From contig JAPFDT010000006.1 in the NCBI GenBank assembly GCA_026169815.1, positions 62,001 to 126,000 on the forward strand: DNA of 64,000 bases, read 5' to 3'. Within the stretch, counting starts at the first letter, position 1. Each line of letters begins with the position of its first letter. The position numbers and the translations under genes were made by a program. Positions 42,635 to 52,178 of the stretch are shown here, piece by piece. A model generated the notes under the pieces. That model was given only the letters and a program-made list of their open reading frames with translations. It was not told the origin of the DNA and did not search any database. This stretch comes from Pseudogracilibacillus sp. Its GTDB lineage: Bacteria; Bacillota; Bacilli; Bacillales; Amphibacillaceae.

Positions 42635-44002
42635 TTAGTCAGCTAATTTGATATTTTTTTGTGCATATTTTCTTTGTAAAAATAGTAAACGAGATAATAA
42701 AGCAAGCGCTCCAGCACTTAAACCGATAATTAATCCTGCCCAATAACCGAAAGGCTCCATTGCTGTAAAGTTCGCTAGTAACCACCCTGCTGGTAATCCA
42801 ATAACCCAATAGGAAACGAGTGAAATAAAAAATGTCACATTTACATCTTTATAGCCACGCAATGCCCCTTGAATTGGTGCACCAAATGCGTCTGCTAATT
42901 GGAAAAAGATTGCATAATAAATGAATTGCTTCGTAAGTTCAATCACTTCTGGATTCGTATTGTATAACCGCGCCACTTGATCATCGAAGATAAATAAAAT
43001 AACTCCAGCGATGATTGCAATAAACACTCCACTACCTAAACCCAACCTACCATAAATTCGTGCGTCATAATAACGTTTGGCACCTAATTCATAGCCGATT
43101 GCAATGGTTAGTGCCATCCCTACACTCAAGGGCACCATGTACAATAAGGATGCAAAATTAATCGCTGCCTGGTGTGCCGCTATTGTGTACGTACTATAAA
43201 CACTCATAAATAACGTTACTGCTGAGAAAATACTCGTTTCAAAAAAGATAGATAATCCAATCGGTACACCAATTTTTAATTGCTCTGTCCAATCCCGAAT
43301 TTTCGGCTTAGACCAGTCTTTGAAAACTGTGTACAAATTAAAATGCGGCGTTTTTATAATAATAACGACTGCAAAAATACAACTAATCCAATATGTAATC
43401 GCCGTCGCTATTCCTGAACCAATCCCACCAAAGGCAGGTACACCAAATTTACCAAAAATAAACATATAATTAAACAACACATTGATCGGTAACGTACACA
43501 AGATAATGAACATCGATGTCCGAGTTTTTCCTAATGCATCCATAAACGCTCTAAGTGTATTGAAGATAAATAATGGCACAACCCCTGCCCCTAATGAAAC
43601 TAAGTAAAACCTCGCAATATGTCGTACGCCGTCTTCTAAATCCATCTTATTTAAAATCGGATTAATGAGCAAAGCGCCAACAATAATAACGAAAATCGCT
43701 AATGCTATTGATAATAGTATTCCTTGTTGAACTTTTCGTGTAATACCAGCAGTTTCTTTCGCACCACTTAAATGGGCAATGATTGGTGTTAACGCTATAA
43801 TAACGCCATTTATCCCAGTAAAAATTGGTACCCATAAGCTTGAACCAATTGCGACTCCCGCTAAATCGACTGCTCCGACACGTCCAGACATTACAGTATC
43901 GAAAAAGTTCATTAAATACATACTCACTTGTGTAATTAAAATTGGTATTAAAATAACTAAAAATAATTTCGTTTTATCTTTAAATGTCCCTGTTTCATAC
44001 AT
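42635..44002 (-). CDS. MATE family efflux transporter (NorM type)
   Basis: A 455-aa membrane protein with 12 hydrophobic segments in two homologous halves. MATE landmarks are FFDTVMSGRVGAVDLAGVAIG near residue 32 and the paralogous AAHQAAINFASLLYMVPLSVG with AITIAIGYELGA near residue 280. These antiporters expel cationic drugs in exchange for Na+ or H+. ATG start with AGAGGGAAA upstream. Monocistronic with its own terminator. Confidence 0.93.
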   Translation of the reverse strand: MYETGTFKDKTKLFLVILIPILITQVSMYLMNFFDTVMSGRVGAVDLAGVAIGSSLWVPIFTGINGVIIALTPIIAHLSGAKETAGITRKVQQGILLSIALAIFVIIVGALLINPILNKMDLEDGVRHIARFYLVSLGAGVVPLFIFNTLRAFMDALGKTRTSMFIILCTLPINVLFNYMFIFGKFGVPAFGGIGSGIATAITYWISCIFAVVIIIKTPHFNLYTVFKDWSKPKIRDWTEQLKIGVPIGLSIFFETSIFSAVTLFMSVYSTYTIAAHQAAINFASLLYMVPLSVGMALTIAIGYELGAKRYYDARIYGRLGLGSGVFIAIIAGVILFIFDDQVARLYNTNPEVIELTKQFIYYAIFFQLADAFGAPIQGALRGYKDVNVTFFISLVSYWVIGLPAGWLLANFTAMEPFGYWAGLIIGLSAGALALLSRLLFLQRKYAQKNIKLAD

Positions 44003-44201
44003 TGTAATTTCCCTCTTTACCCCTTATATTATAGCTATTGTACCATTTCGAAGACGTTTAAGAGCAGAAAAATGATTTTTCTCTTCACTTTTGTAACGAT
44101 TTTTGAAAAATACGCTTTGACATCACCTTCATAAATCATTACTATAACTTGAGTTTGCGTCATTTTTTCAGTATGATTTACAAAAAGAAAGGAAGTGTTT
44201 T

Positions 44202-45125
44202 ATGAACGACAATTTCCACGATAAACCACGCATGTCAGAAGAACTTCAAACATTACATTATCTACACTTAAGAAATTCCCTCTCATCTGAAGATATACAA
44301 CGTTATGACACATTACAAAAAGGATATGAAGGTGAAATGAAGTTGTACAACCTTGTTACAAGCACTGACACTAAGGGATATTTCCGCTTCGATTTTTTAT
44401 TTTCAAGTAATGGAACCGAATTTCAAATTGATAGCCTCGCAATCGACGACCAGACTATAACTCTTTTTGAAGTGAAGTATTACGCCGGAGATTTCATTCA
44501 CGACCATAATCAATGGTACCTCGCTTCGAACAAACAAGAAATACGCAATCCGCTAATTCAATTGCAACGCAGCGAATTTCTTTTCCGTCATTTATTACGC
44601 GATACCTATCCAAATGTAACGATTAAAGCTAAGCTTGTTTTTGCCCACGAAGAATTTATGCTTTATCAAGCACCTCTAGGCATACCAGCAATTTTCCCGA
44701 ACCAACTCAACCGTTTTTTATCTAGTATCAGTTCACCGAAAAAATACATTAGCAAACGTGTATCCAATATCGCCAACCATTTAGCTTCCTTGCACATGTC
44801 AAAATCTGCTTATGCCAAAAAGGTCACCTACACGTATGAAACAGTGAAAAAGGGAATTCCATGCACATCTAAATGTCGCAGTTTTTTAGAAAAATATGCA
44901 CAAACGTTATTACACTGCCCGACATGTGGAATTACACTTAAAAACGACGATGCATTATTTGCGATTATAAAAGAATTTTATTTCCTTTTCCCAGAACGCA
45001 ATATTACAACAGGCGCCATACATGAATGGAGTAACTATACGTTATCTAAAAGGAAAATTTTACATTTTTTAAATAAACATTTAAAATCCGTGAAAAAAGG
45101 AAGATTTACACATTATTATTTCTAA
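44202..45125 (+). CDS. NERD domain protein
   Basis: A 307-aa protein. Residues about 38-155 carry the nuclease-related NERD domain: GYEGEMKLYNLV, FQIDSLAIDDQTITLFEVKYYAGDF (catalytic-like Asp and EVK core) and NPLIQLQRSEFLFRHLL. The C-terminus has a zinc-ribbon-like CTSKC...HCPTC pattern (about 216-243) and a basic end. NERD proteins are predicted DNA-processing factors of the restriction-endonuclease fold; their cellular role in Bacilli is unsettled. ATG with AAAGGAAG upstream. The 52-bp tandem array begins about 70 bp after its stop. Confidence 0.85.
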   Translation: MNDNFHDKPRMSEELQTLHYLHLRNSLSSEDIQRYDTLQKGYEGEMKLYNLVTSTDTKGYFRFDFLFSSNGTEFQIDSLAIDDQTITLFEVKYYAGDFIHDHNQWYLASNKQEIRNPLIQLQRSEFLFRHLLRDTYPNVTIKAKLVFAHEEFMLYQAPLGIPAIFPNQLNRFLSSISSPKKYISKRVSNIANHLASLHMSKSAYAKKVTYTYETVKKGIPCTSKCRSFLEKYAQTLLHCPTCGITLKNDDALFAIIKEFYFLFPERNITTGAIHEWSNYTLSKRKILHFLNKHLKSVKKGRFTHYYF

Positions 45126-45192
45126 TAATGGACATTTTTTAATGCTAATCTATGATACAAAGCTAAAATGTGTATAATTTACACGTTGTAAC

Positions 45193-45500
45193 GATCTTGC
45201 GCGCAATACTTTCGCCTAAACATGCTTCTATTGCGCGATGGAACCGTCTTGCGCGCAACACTTTTACCTAAACATGCTTCTGTTGCGCGGTGGAACCGTC
45301 TTGCGCGCAATACTTTCACTTAACCATGTTTCTTTTGCGCGGTGGAACGGTCTTACGCGCAATACTTTTACCTAAACATGCTTCTGTTGCGCGGTGGAAT
45401 CGTCTTACGCGCAACACTTTCACTTAACCATGTTTCTTTTGCGCGGTGGAACGGTCTTACGCGCAATACTTTCGATTAAGCATGTTTTTTTACGTCCAAG
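45193..45500. repeat. 52-bp tandem repeat array, about six units with internal hairpins
   Basis: The marker CTTRCGCGC starts at 45196, 45248, 45300, 45352, 45404 and 45456, exactly 52 bp apart. Each full unit carries CGCGCAA and TTGCGCG, able to form a stem around a 24-nt loop. Units 2 and 4, and units 3 and 5, are most alike, so the array probably grew by a 104-bp duplication. It lies between the convergent NERD and ferredoxin genes. No open frame is conserved through it. Confidence 0.92.
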
Positions 45501-45520
45501 TAATAACTACCAAACTGCAA

Positions 45521-45558
45521 AAAAATCCCGCTTACACTTGTAATGTAAACGGGATTTT
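45521..45558 (-). terminator. Terminator of the ferredoxin gene
   Basis: On the minus strand AAAATCCCGTTTACA and TGTAAGCGGGATTTT flank a 7-nt loop and are followed by TTTG. It is just outside the 52-bp array. Confidence 0.85.
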
Positions 45559-45573
45559 ATGTAGTATATATGA

Positions 45574-45813
45574 TTAGCGATTAGCGAAAAATTCTTCAGC
45601 TCGTTGTAAAAACACTTCTTCTTCTGGGGCTAAATCGTACTCTTCAACAATTGCGTCTACAGGACAAACTGCTACACAAGCCCCGCAGTCAATACAAATA
45701 TCTGGATCTATATAAAATTGGTCTGTACCTTCTTCAATACAATCAACCGGACATACACTTACACATTCTGCTGCTTTTTCTGGTCCACACGCATCTAAAA
45801 TAACGAATGCCAT
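45574..45813 (-). CDS. Ferredoxin with two Fe-S cluster motifs
   Basis: A 79-aa acidic cytosolic electron carrier. Cluster ligands are seen in ACGPEKAAECVSVCPVDCI and CIDCGACVAVCPVDAI. The second motif is a standard 4Fe-4S CxxCxxCxxxCP; the first is C-x7-C-x3-CP, the pattern of a [3Fe-4S] or unusual cluster in 7Fe-type ferredoxins. ATG 45813 has AAGGAGGG 7-8 nt upstream; the longer frame from 45864 has none. Monocistronic. Confidence 0.93.
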   Translation of the reverse strand: MAFVILDACGPEKAAECVSVCPVDCIEEGTDQFYIDPDICIDCGACVAVCPVDAIVEEYDLAPEEEVFLQRAEEFFANR

Positions 45814-45961
45814 TTTTCGTACCCTCCTTCGTAACCAAACACCTATTATTATTCTATCATACACGAAAAAGGTTCAATTCGTAAACTTTTTTGCTGTTTT
45901 TTCCAACCAGTTCTTCGGAATTATCTTAATAATGACACAATATAAGCTAATCATACAAAAA

Positions 45962-47584
45962 CTATTCTAATTTAAACTTATTTACCGTATGACTCAATGT
46001 CTCAGATTCGGCTGATAATGATGAAGCATCTTCTGCTAATTTATGAATACCAGCAATTTGATTATCCATATCAGACACTGTATGAATTACTTGCTCTGTG
46101 AAGTCTTCTGCAATTTTATTAATATCTGAGATAATCTCTCCTAAATGAACGCCTTCTTGTGTTAGCTCATCTGCATATTGACTATTTAAAATCGTCGCTT
46201 CCATTGATTCAAGCGCCGCTTCGTTTAGCTGATCAATTGAAGAGCCAGCAATTTGCACAGTTTCCACACCTTCACGAATACCATGTGTATTGCGCTCCAC
46301 TTGGGCAACCGCTTCTTTCATTTCCCCACGTGTCGTTTCTAATTGAACAAAAATATCATTCGCAAACTGATTCGTATCTTCAGCTAACTTTCTCACCTCT
46401 GTCGCTACAACAGAAAACCCACTTCCCGCATCACCCGCACGTGCTGCTTCAATCGACGCATTTAAAGCTAATAAATTCGTTTGCTCGGCAATTTGAGTAA
46501 TCGAGGAAACCTTTTTAATGACTTCATGAACATCTTCAGCCACACGAGTTATCGTTGTTGCTGAATGATTAATTGCTGCTTCTAAATCTTGCATTTTTTG
46601 TTCAGAATTACTGATGGCATCTTTTCCTTCTGCTGCTGATGATGAAGCTTCTTCTGAAATTTCTCTTGTACCTTCAATCTTTTCATTCATATCTTGGACA
46701 CCGCGGATCATTGTTTCAATCATTGCACTTGCGGACTGTAATGAAGCTAATTGATTTTCCGCTCCTGATTGAAAGGACTGCATCGTTTCACTAAATTGTG
46801 TCATCGTTTCAGATAACCCTTCTGACTCTGCTGCTTGATCTTGACTAATTCGATCAATCATAACACTTGAACCTCTCAGTTGTTCAATAATTCGCTTCAT
46901 TCCAAGTCCTAATTTATTTATTTCAAAACCAATTTGATGGAAAGCTTCTCTTGAAGTATTCGTAACTTCTGCTGTTAAATCACCTGCTGAAATATCCCTG
47001 GTTACTGAGAGCCAATCTGCAATTCCAGACATCACATATTTATGTAAAATTAATACTAAAATAACCATCGTCACAAAAACAGCACCTGCTGAAATAAGTA
47101 CTTGTGGAATCGGTAAATCAAACAAGAAATATGTTGTCATTGTAATAACGAATGTTGGCAATAATGCTATTAAACTAAAAAACGGATAAATATTATGTTG
47201 ATGTAAAATACGACCTATTCGAAGATTATATTGCTTACCGTCTATCTCTACTAAAGGACAAGAACCATCAATTAATAATTCACCCGTCAATCGTTCATAC
47301 ACTTGTAAAAGTGGTGTCGTCGTTTGTGCTGCCTTTAAACCGACATTATCTGAAAAAACAGTCCCCTCAAGCAAACGATTTGTATGTATGTAACTAATTC
47401 CTTCTTCATCAACAATGACGAAATATTCATCTGTTCCTAATTCTTCATCAAGCATGTCATGCAACAGATTATATTGCGTTCTAAAAGCATCTTCATTATT
47501 AAACAACGGCTTAATCTTTTGCGCAACACGCTCTACTTTTGCTAACGTTCGCTTAGCCGGTCGTTTATTTAAAAGGTGATTCAT
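45962..47584 (-). CDS. Methyl-accepting chemotaxis-type signal transducer
   Basis: A 540-aa protein. Residues 1-140 form a soluble sensor-like domain with no signal peptide (EYFVIVDEEGISYIHTNRLL), so it probably lies in the cytoplasm. Two membrane helices follow (about 143-165 and 170-195), then HAMP (about 195-250) and the long coiled-coil signalling domain with the hairpin tip near ITQIAEQTNLLALNASIEAARAGD. The tip is that of functional MCPs that activate CheA. ATG start. Ligand unknown; the cytosolic N-terminal domain is the unusual part. Confidence 0.9.
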   Translation of the reverse strand: MNHLLNKRPAKRTLAKVERVAQKIKPLFNNEDAFRTQYNLLHDMLDEELGTDEYFVIVDEEGISYIHTNRLLEGTVFSDNVGLKAAQTTTPLLQVYERLTGELLIDGSCPLVEIDGKQYNLRIGRILHQHNIYPFFSLIALLPTFVITMTTYFLFDLPIPQVLISAGAVFVTMVILVLILHKYVMSGIADWLSVTRDISAGDLTAEVTNTSREAFHQIGFEINKLGLGMKRIIEQLRGSSVMIDRISQDQAAESEGLSETMTQFSETMQSFQSGAENQLASLQSASAMIETMIRGVQDMNEKIEGTREISEEASSSAAEGKDAISNSEQKMQDLEAAINHSATTITRVAEDVHEVIKKVSSITQIAEQTNLLALNASIEAARAGDAGSGFSVVATEVRKLAEDTNQFANDIFVQLETTRGEMKEAVAQVERNTHGIREGVETVQIAGSSIDQLNEAALESMEATILNSQYADELTQEGVHLGEIISDINKIAEDFTEQVIHTVSDMDNQIAGIHKLAEDASSLSAESETLSHTVNKFKLE

Positions 47585-47937
47585 CGCTCCAACCCCTGTT
47601 CCTATTATTTTATCTACTACGCTTTAGCTTATTGTGAATCGTAAGACCTAACACATTTACACTAATATACCATAATTTCAATCCTTGCGAAAGCATTTAC
47701 ATACTTTATACCCCTTTATTAATTCCTTTCCTTACTAGCGTTTCATCTAGTAAAATGATAGTATTATACCTTATTACAACATGAACGTAACGATCCCTTG
47801 AAAATAGGCGCGCCTTTTTGAAATATGAACATACGCTATAGCAGACTTGATTATTTTATCACATTAAAAAGTGATTTCTTCAATCGAGTCCTTACTATAC
47901 AAAACGAAGACAACACACGTTAAAGGAATGGATCAAT

Positions 47938-48567
47938 ATGATGTTTTATATGAAATTACTTTCCATCGTAATCGCTGTAAGTCTTGATGGATTTGGTGTC
48001 GGTATGACGTACGGCATGAGAAAAATTCGCATCAACGTTATCGGGCTAGCTATTATTGTAAGTTGCTCTGGAATTATTGTGCTAATTTCCATGACGATGG
48101 GACATATGATACGTACTTTTATACCTCAATATGTCACAAGTATGATTGGCAGTTTCATTTTAATTGGCCTAGGACTTTTCGTGTTGTTTTCCATCGTCAG
48201 GCAAAACCAATCAAGAAAAAAAGCAGAACGAGTTTCCAAAACACTTAAAAGTCCTGTCCAGCGGGTCACAGCCGTTATTCAAAATCCGGCTGAAGCAGAT
48301 AAAGATCAATCAGGAATTATTTCTCCATCTGAAGCAACAGTCTTAGGTACCGCTTTAGCCTTAGATGCTTTTGCAGCTGGTCTCGGCGCATCCATGCTCG
48401 GTTACTCACCACTTGTTACCGCTATATCTATCGCTTTGATGAGTGGGTTATTTTTATTTTCCGGCATGACTTTAGGACGTTTTTTATCAAAAAGTAAAAC
48501 ATTAACGAAACTTACCTACCTTCCTCCACTTATCTTAATAACAATCGGCATATTCCACCTCTTCTAA
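47938..48567 (+). CDS. ytaF: Sporulation membrane protein YtaF (MntP-like)
   Basis: A 209-aa membrane protein with six helices in two halves joined by a basic-acidic cytoplasmic loop. SIVIAVSLDGFGVGMTYGMRK and the second-half ALALDAFAAGLGASMLGY are the paired Asp/Gly motifs of the MntP/YtaF superfamily. YtaF is induced during B. subtilis sporulation. ATG 47938 with AAAGGA upstream. The 350-bp gap before it (47585-47937) shows no gene or clear site. Confidence 0.88.
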   Translation: MMFYMKLLSIVIAVSLDGFGVGMTYGMRKIRINVIGLAIIVSCSGIIVLISMTMGHMIRTFIPQYVTSMIGSFILIGLGLFVLFSIVRQNQSRKKAERVSKTLKSPVQRVTAVIQNPAEADKDQSGIISPSEATVLGTALALDAFAAGLGASMLGYSPLVTAISIALMSGLFLFSGMTLGRFLSKSKTLTKLTYLPPLILITIGIFHLF

Positions 48568-48595
48568 ACTGTCAGCTAAGCTGGCAGTTTTTTTT
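48567..48595 (+). terminator. Terminator of ytaF
   Basis: ACTGTCAGC, loop TAA, GCTGGCAGT, then TTTTTTTT, overlapping the end of the gene. Confidence 0.9.
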
Positions 48596-48613
48596 ATTGG
48601 TTTAAAATTTCTC

Positions 48614-48642
48614 TTGTCAAAAATGTGTATAGTGTATATAAT
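48614..48642 (+). promoter_or_regulatory. Promoter of the GntR/ABC operon, with overlapping palindromic sequence
   Basis: TTGTCA (48614-48619), 17-nt spacer, perfect TATAAT (48637-48642). The sequence GTGTATATAATGTATATATACA around the -10 is near-palindromic and a plausible operator for the regulator that it drives. Confidence 0.75.
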
Positions 48643-48673
48643 GTATATATACAGTTGAGAGAGGTGATTTCAT

Positions 48674-49051
48674 TTGGATATTATTATTGCAACAAATAGT
48701 AAAACACCATTGTTCCAACAAATAACAGAACAAATTAAACAATTAATTTTCACAGGGCAATTACAAGAAGGTGATGCTTTACCGTCTATCCGAGCACTAG
48801 CTAAAGATATTCAAGTAAGTGTCATTACAACGAAACGAGCATATGAAGAATTAGAACGTGATGGCTATGTTTTTTCTACCATAGGAAAAGGAACATTCGT
48901 AGCCGGACAACAAAAACATATTTTAAAAGAATGGCAATTACGCGAGTTAGAAAATGATATCGAAAAAGTCGTGCAAACAGGTAAACAAATTGGTCTGTCA
49001 AAACAAGAATTAATCGAAATAGTCAACTTGTATTACGAGGAGGAAATGTAA
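48674..49051 (+). CDS. GntR-family regulator, YtrA type
   Basis: A 125-aa regulator made of a winged HTH (about 10-75: PLFQQITEQIKQLIFTGQLQ, LPSIRALAKDIQVSVITTKR, DGYVFSTIGKGTFVA) and a short dimerisation helix. This is the compact YtrA subfamily that represses ABC operons in response to cell-wall antibiotics. TTG 48674 with GAGGTG upstream. First gene of a four-gene operon with an ABC exporter; likely autorepressor. Confidence 0.9.
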   Translation: MDIIIATNSKTPLFQQITEQIKQLIFTGQLQEGDALPSIRALAKDIQVSVITTKRAYEELERDGYVFSTIGKGTFVAGQQKHILKEWQLRELENDIEKVVQTGKQIGLSKQELIEIVNLYYEEEM

Positions 49052-49052
49052 G

Positions 49053-49928
49053 ATGAATATAGTGCAATGTGAACATATCTCAAAAAAATGGAAAGATTTT
49101 TCATTATATGATGTTAATTTTACGATTCCTAAAGGATATATTACAGGATTTATTGGTCCGAATGGAAGTGGGAAAACGACAACGATTAAATTAATAATGG
49201 ATATTTTAAAACTAGATGAAGGCGATATTACACTATTTGGCTCACCTCATACAAATACAGACGTGAAGCAACATATCGGTTTTGTTTATGACGATTTATT
49301 TATGTATGAAGAATTTACGATTAAAAAGATGAAGTCCTTTATCGCGCCGCTATATAAAAATTGGAATGACACTTTATTTCAGGAGTTAATCGAACAGTTT
49401 AATTTACCTTATAAGAAAAAAATCAAAACATTTTCTAAAGGAATGAAAATGAAATGTTCGCTCTTATTCGCTTTATCCCATGAACCAACGTTAATTATTA
49501 TGGATGAACCTACTGCAGGACTTGATCCAATTTTTCGTAAAGAATTATTACAAACCTTACAACAATTAATGATTCGTGAAGACCAAACTATTTTCTTATC
49601 TACTCATATCACAGCAGATTTAGATAAAATCGCCGACCATGTCATTGTGATGAACGAAGGAAATGTGTTGTTACAACAATCAATGGATGAAATAAACGAG
49701 ACCTATCATATAATAAAAGGTAAAAATGAATTACTAGATGAAGATGTGCGCGAATTATTTGAACATGTGGAACAAACGAATACGAACTTCCAAGCATTAT
49801 TTAAGGGAAACCCTGCGATTTTCGAGCCTTTTTATGAAGAAATTGTTATTGAGCGAGTAACATTAGATGATCTTTTATACTTCTTAATTAAAGGAGAGAG
49901 CCGTAATGTGGCAACTCATCAAGCGTGA
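49053..49928 (+). CDS. ABC transporter ATP-binding protein (YtrB-like)
   Basis: A 291-aa ATPase. Walker A GPNGSGKTTTIK, signature FSKGMKMKCSLLFALS, Walker B TLIIMDEPTAGLD and switch FLSTHITADLDKI are intact, with a C-terminal extension of about 80 residues. It starts 1 nt after the GntR stop with GAGGAGG upstream, and its end overlaps the next gene by 23 bp. It probably energises the two permeases that follow. Confidence 0.92.
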   Translation: MNIVQCEHISKKWKDFSLYDVNFTIPKGYITGFIGPNGSGKTTTIKLIMDILKLDEGDITLFGSPHTNTDVKQHIGFVYDDLFMYEEFTIKKMKSFIAPLYKNWNDTLFQELIEQFNLPYKKKIKTFSKGMKMKCSLLFALSHEPTLIIMDEPTAGLDPIFRKELLQTLQQLMIREDQTIFLSTHITADLDKIADHVIVMNEGNVLLQQSMDEINETYHIIKGKNELLDEDVRELFEHVEQTNTNFQALFKGNPAIFEPFYEEIVIERVTLDDLLYFLIKGESRNVATHQA

Positions 49929-50538
49929 TTATGCTCTACTAAAAGCATTTATTCTTTTTGCTTTATTTTTCAAAATAGCTTTACATGTTCTTACCGTTTT
50001 ATCCCTATTTTCACCGAATAATCTTTATTACATTAACTTTCTGCTGATGATGTTATATGCGTTTATTTTTCTCATGGACGATAAATGTAAAGTGATGCGC
50101 ACAATTGTTAGTTTACCAATTAAAAAGCGCCATATTATTCTTAGTCGTTACATCTCGCTGTTTTCTATCGGAGTAATCATTTTAGCTTTTGCGTTTATTG
50201 CGGACTATATCGTTGATCCAACTTCGGTTCACATGATTAACTTATATATCGCAATCGGTGGTTTAGCTATTTATGTTGCGATATCTACACCTGTTTATTA
50301 TTTATTCACAAAGGTTTGGCTTAGCATTGTCCTGCATTACCTACTTATTATGTTAGGTGCTTTTGGCTTTGCTATATTATTTATCGATCCGTTAGATTGG
50401 TTTGCACCATTTATAGAAGTTGCTTTATCACTTTTAGATTCACAACCTTTCATGGTCAGTTTCATTAGTTTGACTTTATTTCTATACGTATCATATCGCA
50501 TTACATTGTTCGGATTTCAGAAAAAAGATATTCAGTAA
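49906..50538 (+). CDS. ABC-2 type permease subunit 1
   Basis: A 210-aa protein with six membrane helices. It contains FLMDDKCKVMRTIVSLPIKKR after the second helix, a loop common in the small ABC-2 permeases of YtrA-type operons. ATG inside the end of the ATPase gene, with GGAGAG upstream. Paired with the next permease. Confidence 0.82.
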   Translation: MWQLIKRDYALLKAFILFALFFKIALHVLTVLSLFSPNNLYYINFLLMMLYAFIFLMDDKCKVMRTIVSLPIKKRHIILSRYISLFSIGVIILAFAFIADYIVDPTSVHMINLYIAIGGLAIYVAISTPVYYLFTKVWLSIVLHYLLIMLGAFGFAILFIDPLDWFAPFIEVALSLLDSQPFMVSFISLTLFLYVSYRITLFGFQKKDIQ

Positions 50539-50555
50539 GGTAAAGAGGTGGCACT

Positions 50556-51215
50556 ATGTTAGTTTTATTAAAAAAAGATTTACAAATAAACCATTGGGGT
50601 ATATACGGCGGGTTAGTTCTGTTTCTTTCATTAACGTATCTTGTCACACTTCCGCCGACATTATTATATTTATTGAGTGTGTTTGCGTTAACTTTTTCCA
50701 CTTATACGTATGATGAAAAAGATCGTGTTCACCAATTTTTAGTAAGTATGCCAATCCAAAGAAAGGATATTGTTAAAAGTCGTTACTTATATAGTGTGAC
50801 AGTCGCAGTTGGTGTTTTATGTTTACAACTTATTTTAATGATTGTTATTCATTTTTTATTCTCATTTAATTTGTATCTATACACATGGCAAGATATCGTT
50901 ACATTACTTGGAATTAGTTGTCTCATGTTCGCCATCTTTACACCGATTTTCTATATCGTTTCTTCGACTACGAAAGCGATGTTTTATATATTTATCCTAA
51001 TAGGAATTGGTACGGTAGGATTAATGAATGAATTAGATCGTGTCTTGTCGTTTTCGAATTCTTTTATATTAAATGATATAGATTCTGGCTTTGCTCTAAT
51101 TATTGAAAATTATTTCCCTACATTGAGTTATGTCATATTTATCTTATTAGTGAGTATCCTTTTATATAGCTCATTCTTAGTTTCTAATTATTTTTTTAAT
51201 AAAAGGGATATTTAA
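50556..51215 (+). CDS. ABC-2 type permease subunit 2
   Basis: A 219-aa protein with six membrane helices. TYDEKDRVHQFLVSMPIQRKD occupies the same loop as in subunit 1, so the two are distant paralogs and likely form a heterodimer. ATG with AAAGAGGTGG upstream, 17 bp after subunit 1. What the transporter exports or senses is not evident. Confidence 0.82.
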   Translation: MLVLLKKDLQINHWGIYGGLVLFLSLTYLVTLPPTLLYLLSVFALTFSTYTYDEKDRVHQFLVSMPIQRKDIVKSRYLYSVTVAVGVLCLQLILMIVIHFLFSFNLYLYTWQDIVTLLGISCLMFAIFTPIFYIVSSTTKAMFYIFILIGIGTVGLMNELDRVLSFSNSFILNDIDSGFALIIENYFPTLSYVIFILLVSILLYSSFLVSNYFFNKRDI

Positions 51216-51275
51216 CTCTCTGTTGTTTTATGGTAACTTTCGCTATAATGAAACTAATTAAAGGTGAGGTGAATT

Positions 51276-52178
51276 ATGTTTAAAAATCAATCGAATCAAG
51301 TACGTGCTGGTTGGCTTATTTTAATAGCTTTTATTTTAATGTTTGTCGGTCAAATTCTCTTTACGATTCCTGGTATGGCTGTATTATTTATTACCGATGC
51401 TGTTATTTCCGATAGTGGTATATCAATTGAAGTTGATGGATCGAATGAGCTAATCTTTTTACTTACAAATGGCTTTGGAACAATTGGTGGTCTTGTAGTC
51501 ACCTTACTCGTTTGGCGATTTATTAACCGAGAAAAACTCGTTAAAATCGGGCTCGCTTGGCGACTGAAAGATCTATTGTTCGGCTTATTTCTCGGAGCGC
51601 TATCGATTACAATCTTATTTTGTATTCTTTATTTATCCGGAAGTATTTCTTTAGTAAATCCATTGTCTGAACCGAAATTTTCTATATATACTGGATTATT
51701 TTTCATTTTATTTATTTTCGTTGGATTATTTGAAGAAATATTTTTCCGAGGATATCTTATACAAACAATGGCAAGCCGTCATAATAAAAAATGGCTCATT
51801 TACGTTGTTTCTGCTCTACTTTTCAGTATTGTTCATAGTTCCAACCCAAATGTCACAGGACTCGGTTTACTGAATATCGCCTTAGTCGGCATCTTATTCG
51901 CCTATATGTTTGATGTGACAAAAAGTTTATGGCTTCCAATCGGCTATCATATTACATGGAATTTCTTTCAAGGAAATGTGTTCGGTTTTGCGGTAAGTGG
52001 TCTCGCACCAAAAAGTATTTATGAAATTAACATCTTATCAGATAACGACATGATAACAGGTGGCGAATTCGGACTAGAAGGCGGACTCATGGCAACAATC
52101 ATCATCGTACTCGGATTCTTCATTACATACTTATATAGCGGAAGAAAAACACCAAGAGATTCAGGACCATTTTGGTGA
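51276..52178 (+). CDS. CPBP family intramembrane metalloprotease
   Basis: A 300-aa membrane protein with eight helices. The CPBP/Abi motifs are present: Glu-Glu in GLFEEIFFRGYL (about residue 152), SIVHSSNP with the first metal-binding His, and IGYHITWNF with the second. Homologs process prenylated proteins or serve in bacteriocin immunity. ATG with AAAGGTGAGGTG upstream. It follows the ABC operon by 60 bp with no terminator between, so it may belong to it. Confidence 0.88.
   Translation: MFKNQSNQVRAGWLILIAFILMFVGQILFTIPGMAVLFITDAVISDSGISIEVDGSNELIFLLTNGFGTIGGLVVTLLVWRFINREKLVKIGLAWRLKDLLFGLFLGALSITILFCILYLSGSISLVNPLSEPKFSIYTGLFFILFIFVGLFEEIFFRGYLIQTMASRHNKKWLIYVVSALLFSIVHSSNPNVTGLGLLNIALVGILFAYMFDVTKSLWLPIGYHITWNFFQGNVFGFAVSGLAPKSIYEINILSDNDMITGGEFGLEGGLMATIIIVLGFFITYLYSGRKTPRDSGPFW

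Noticed and set aside
45193-45500. CRISPR array
   Set aside because: The part between the GC-rich blocks is itself repeated nearly unchanged, so there are no spacers.
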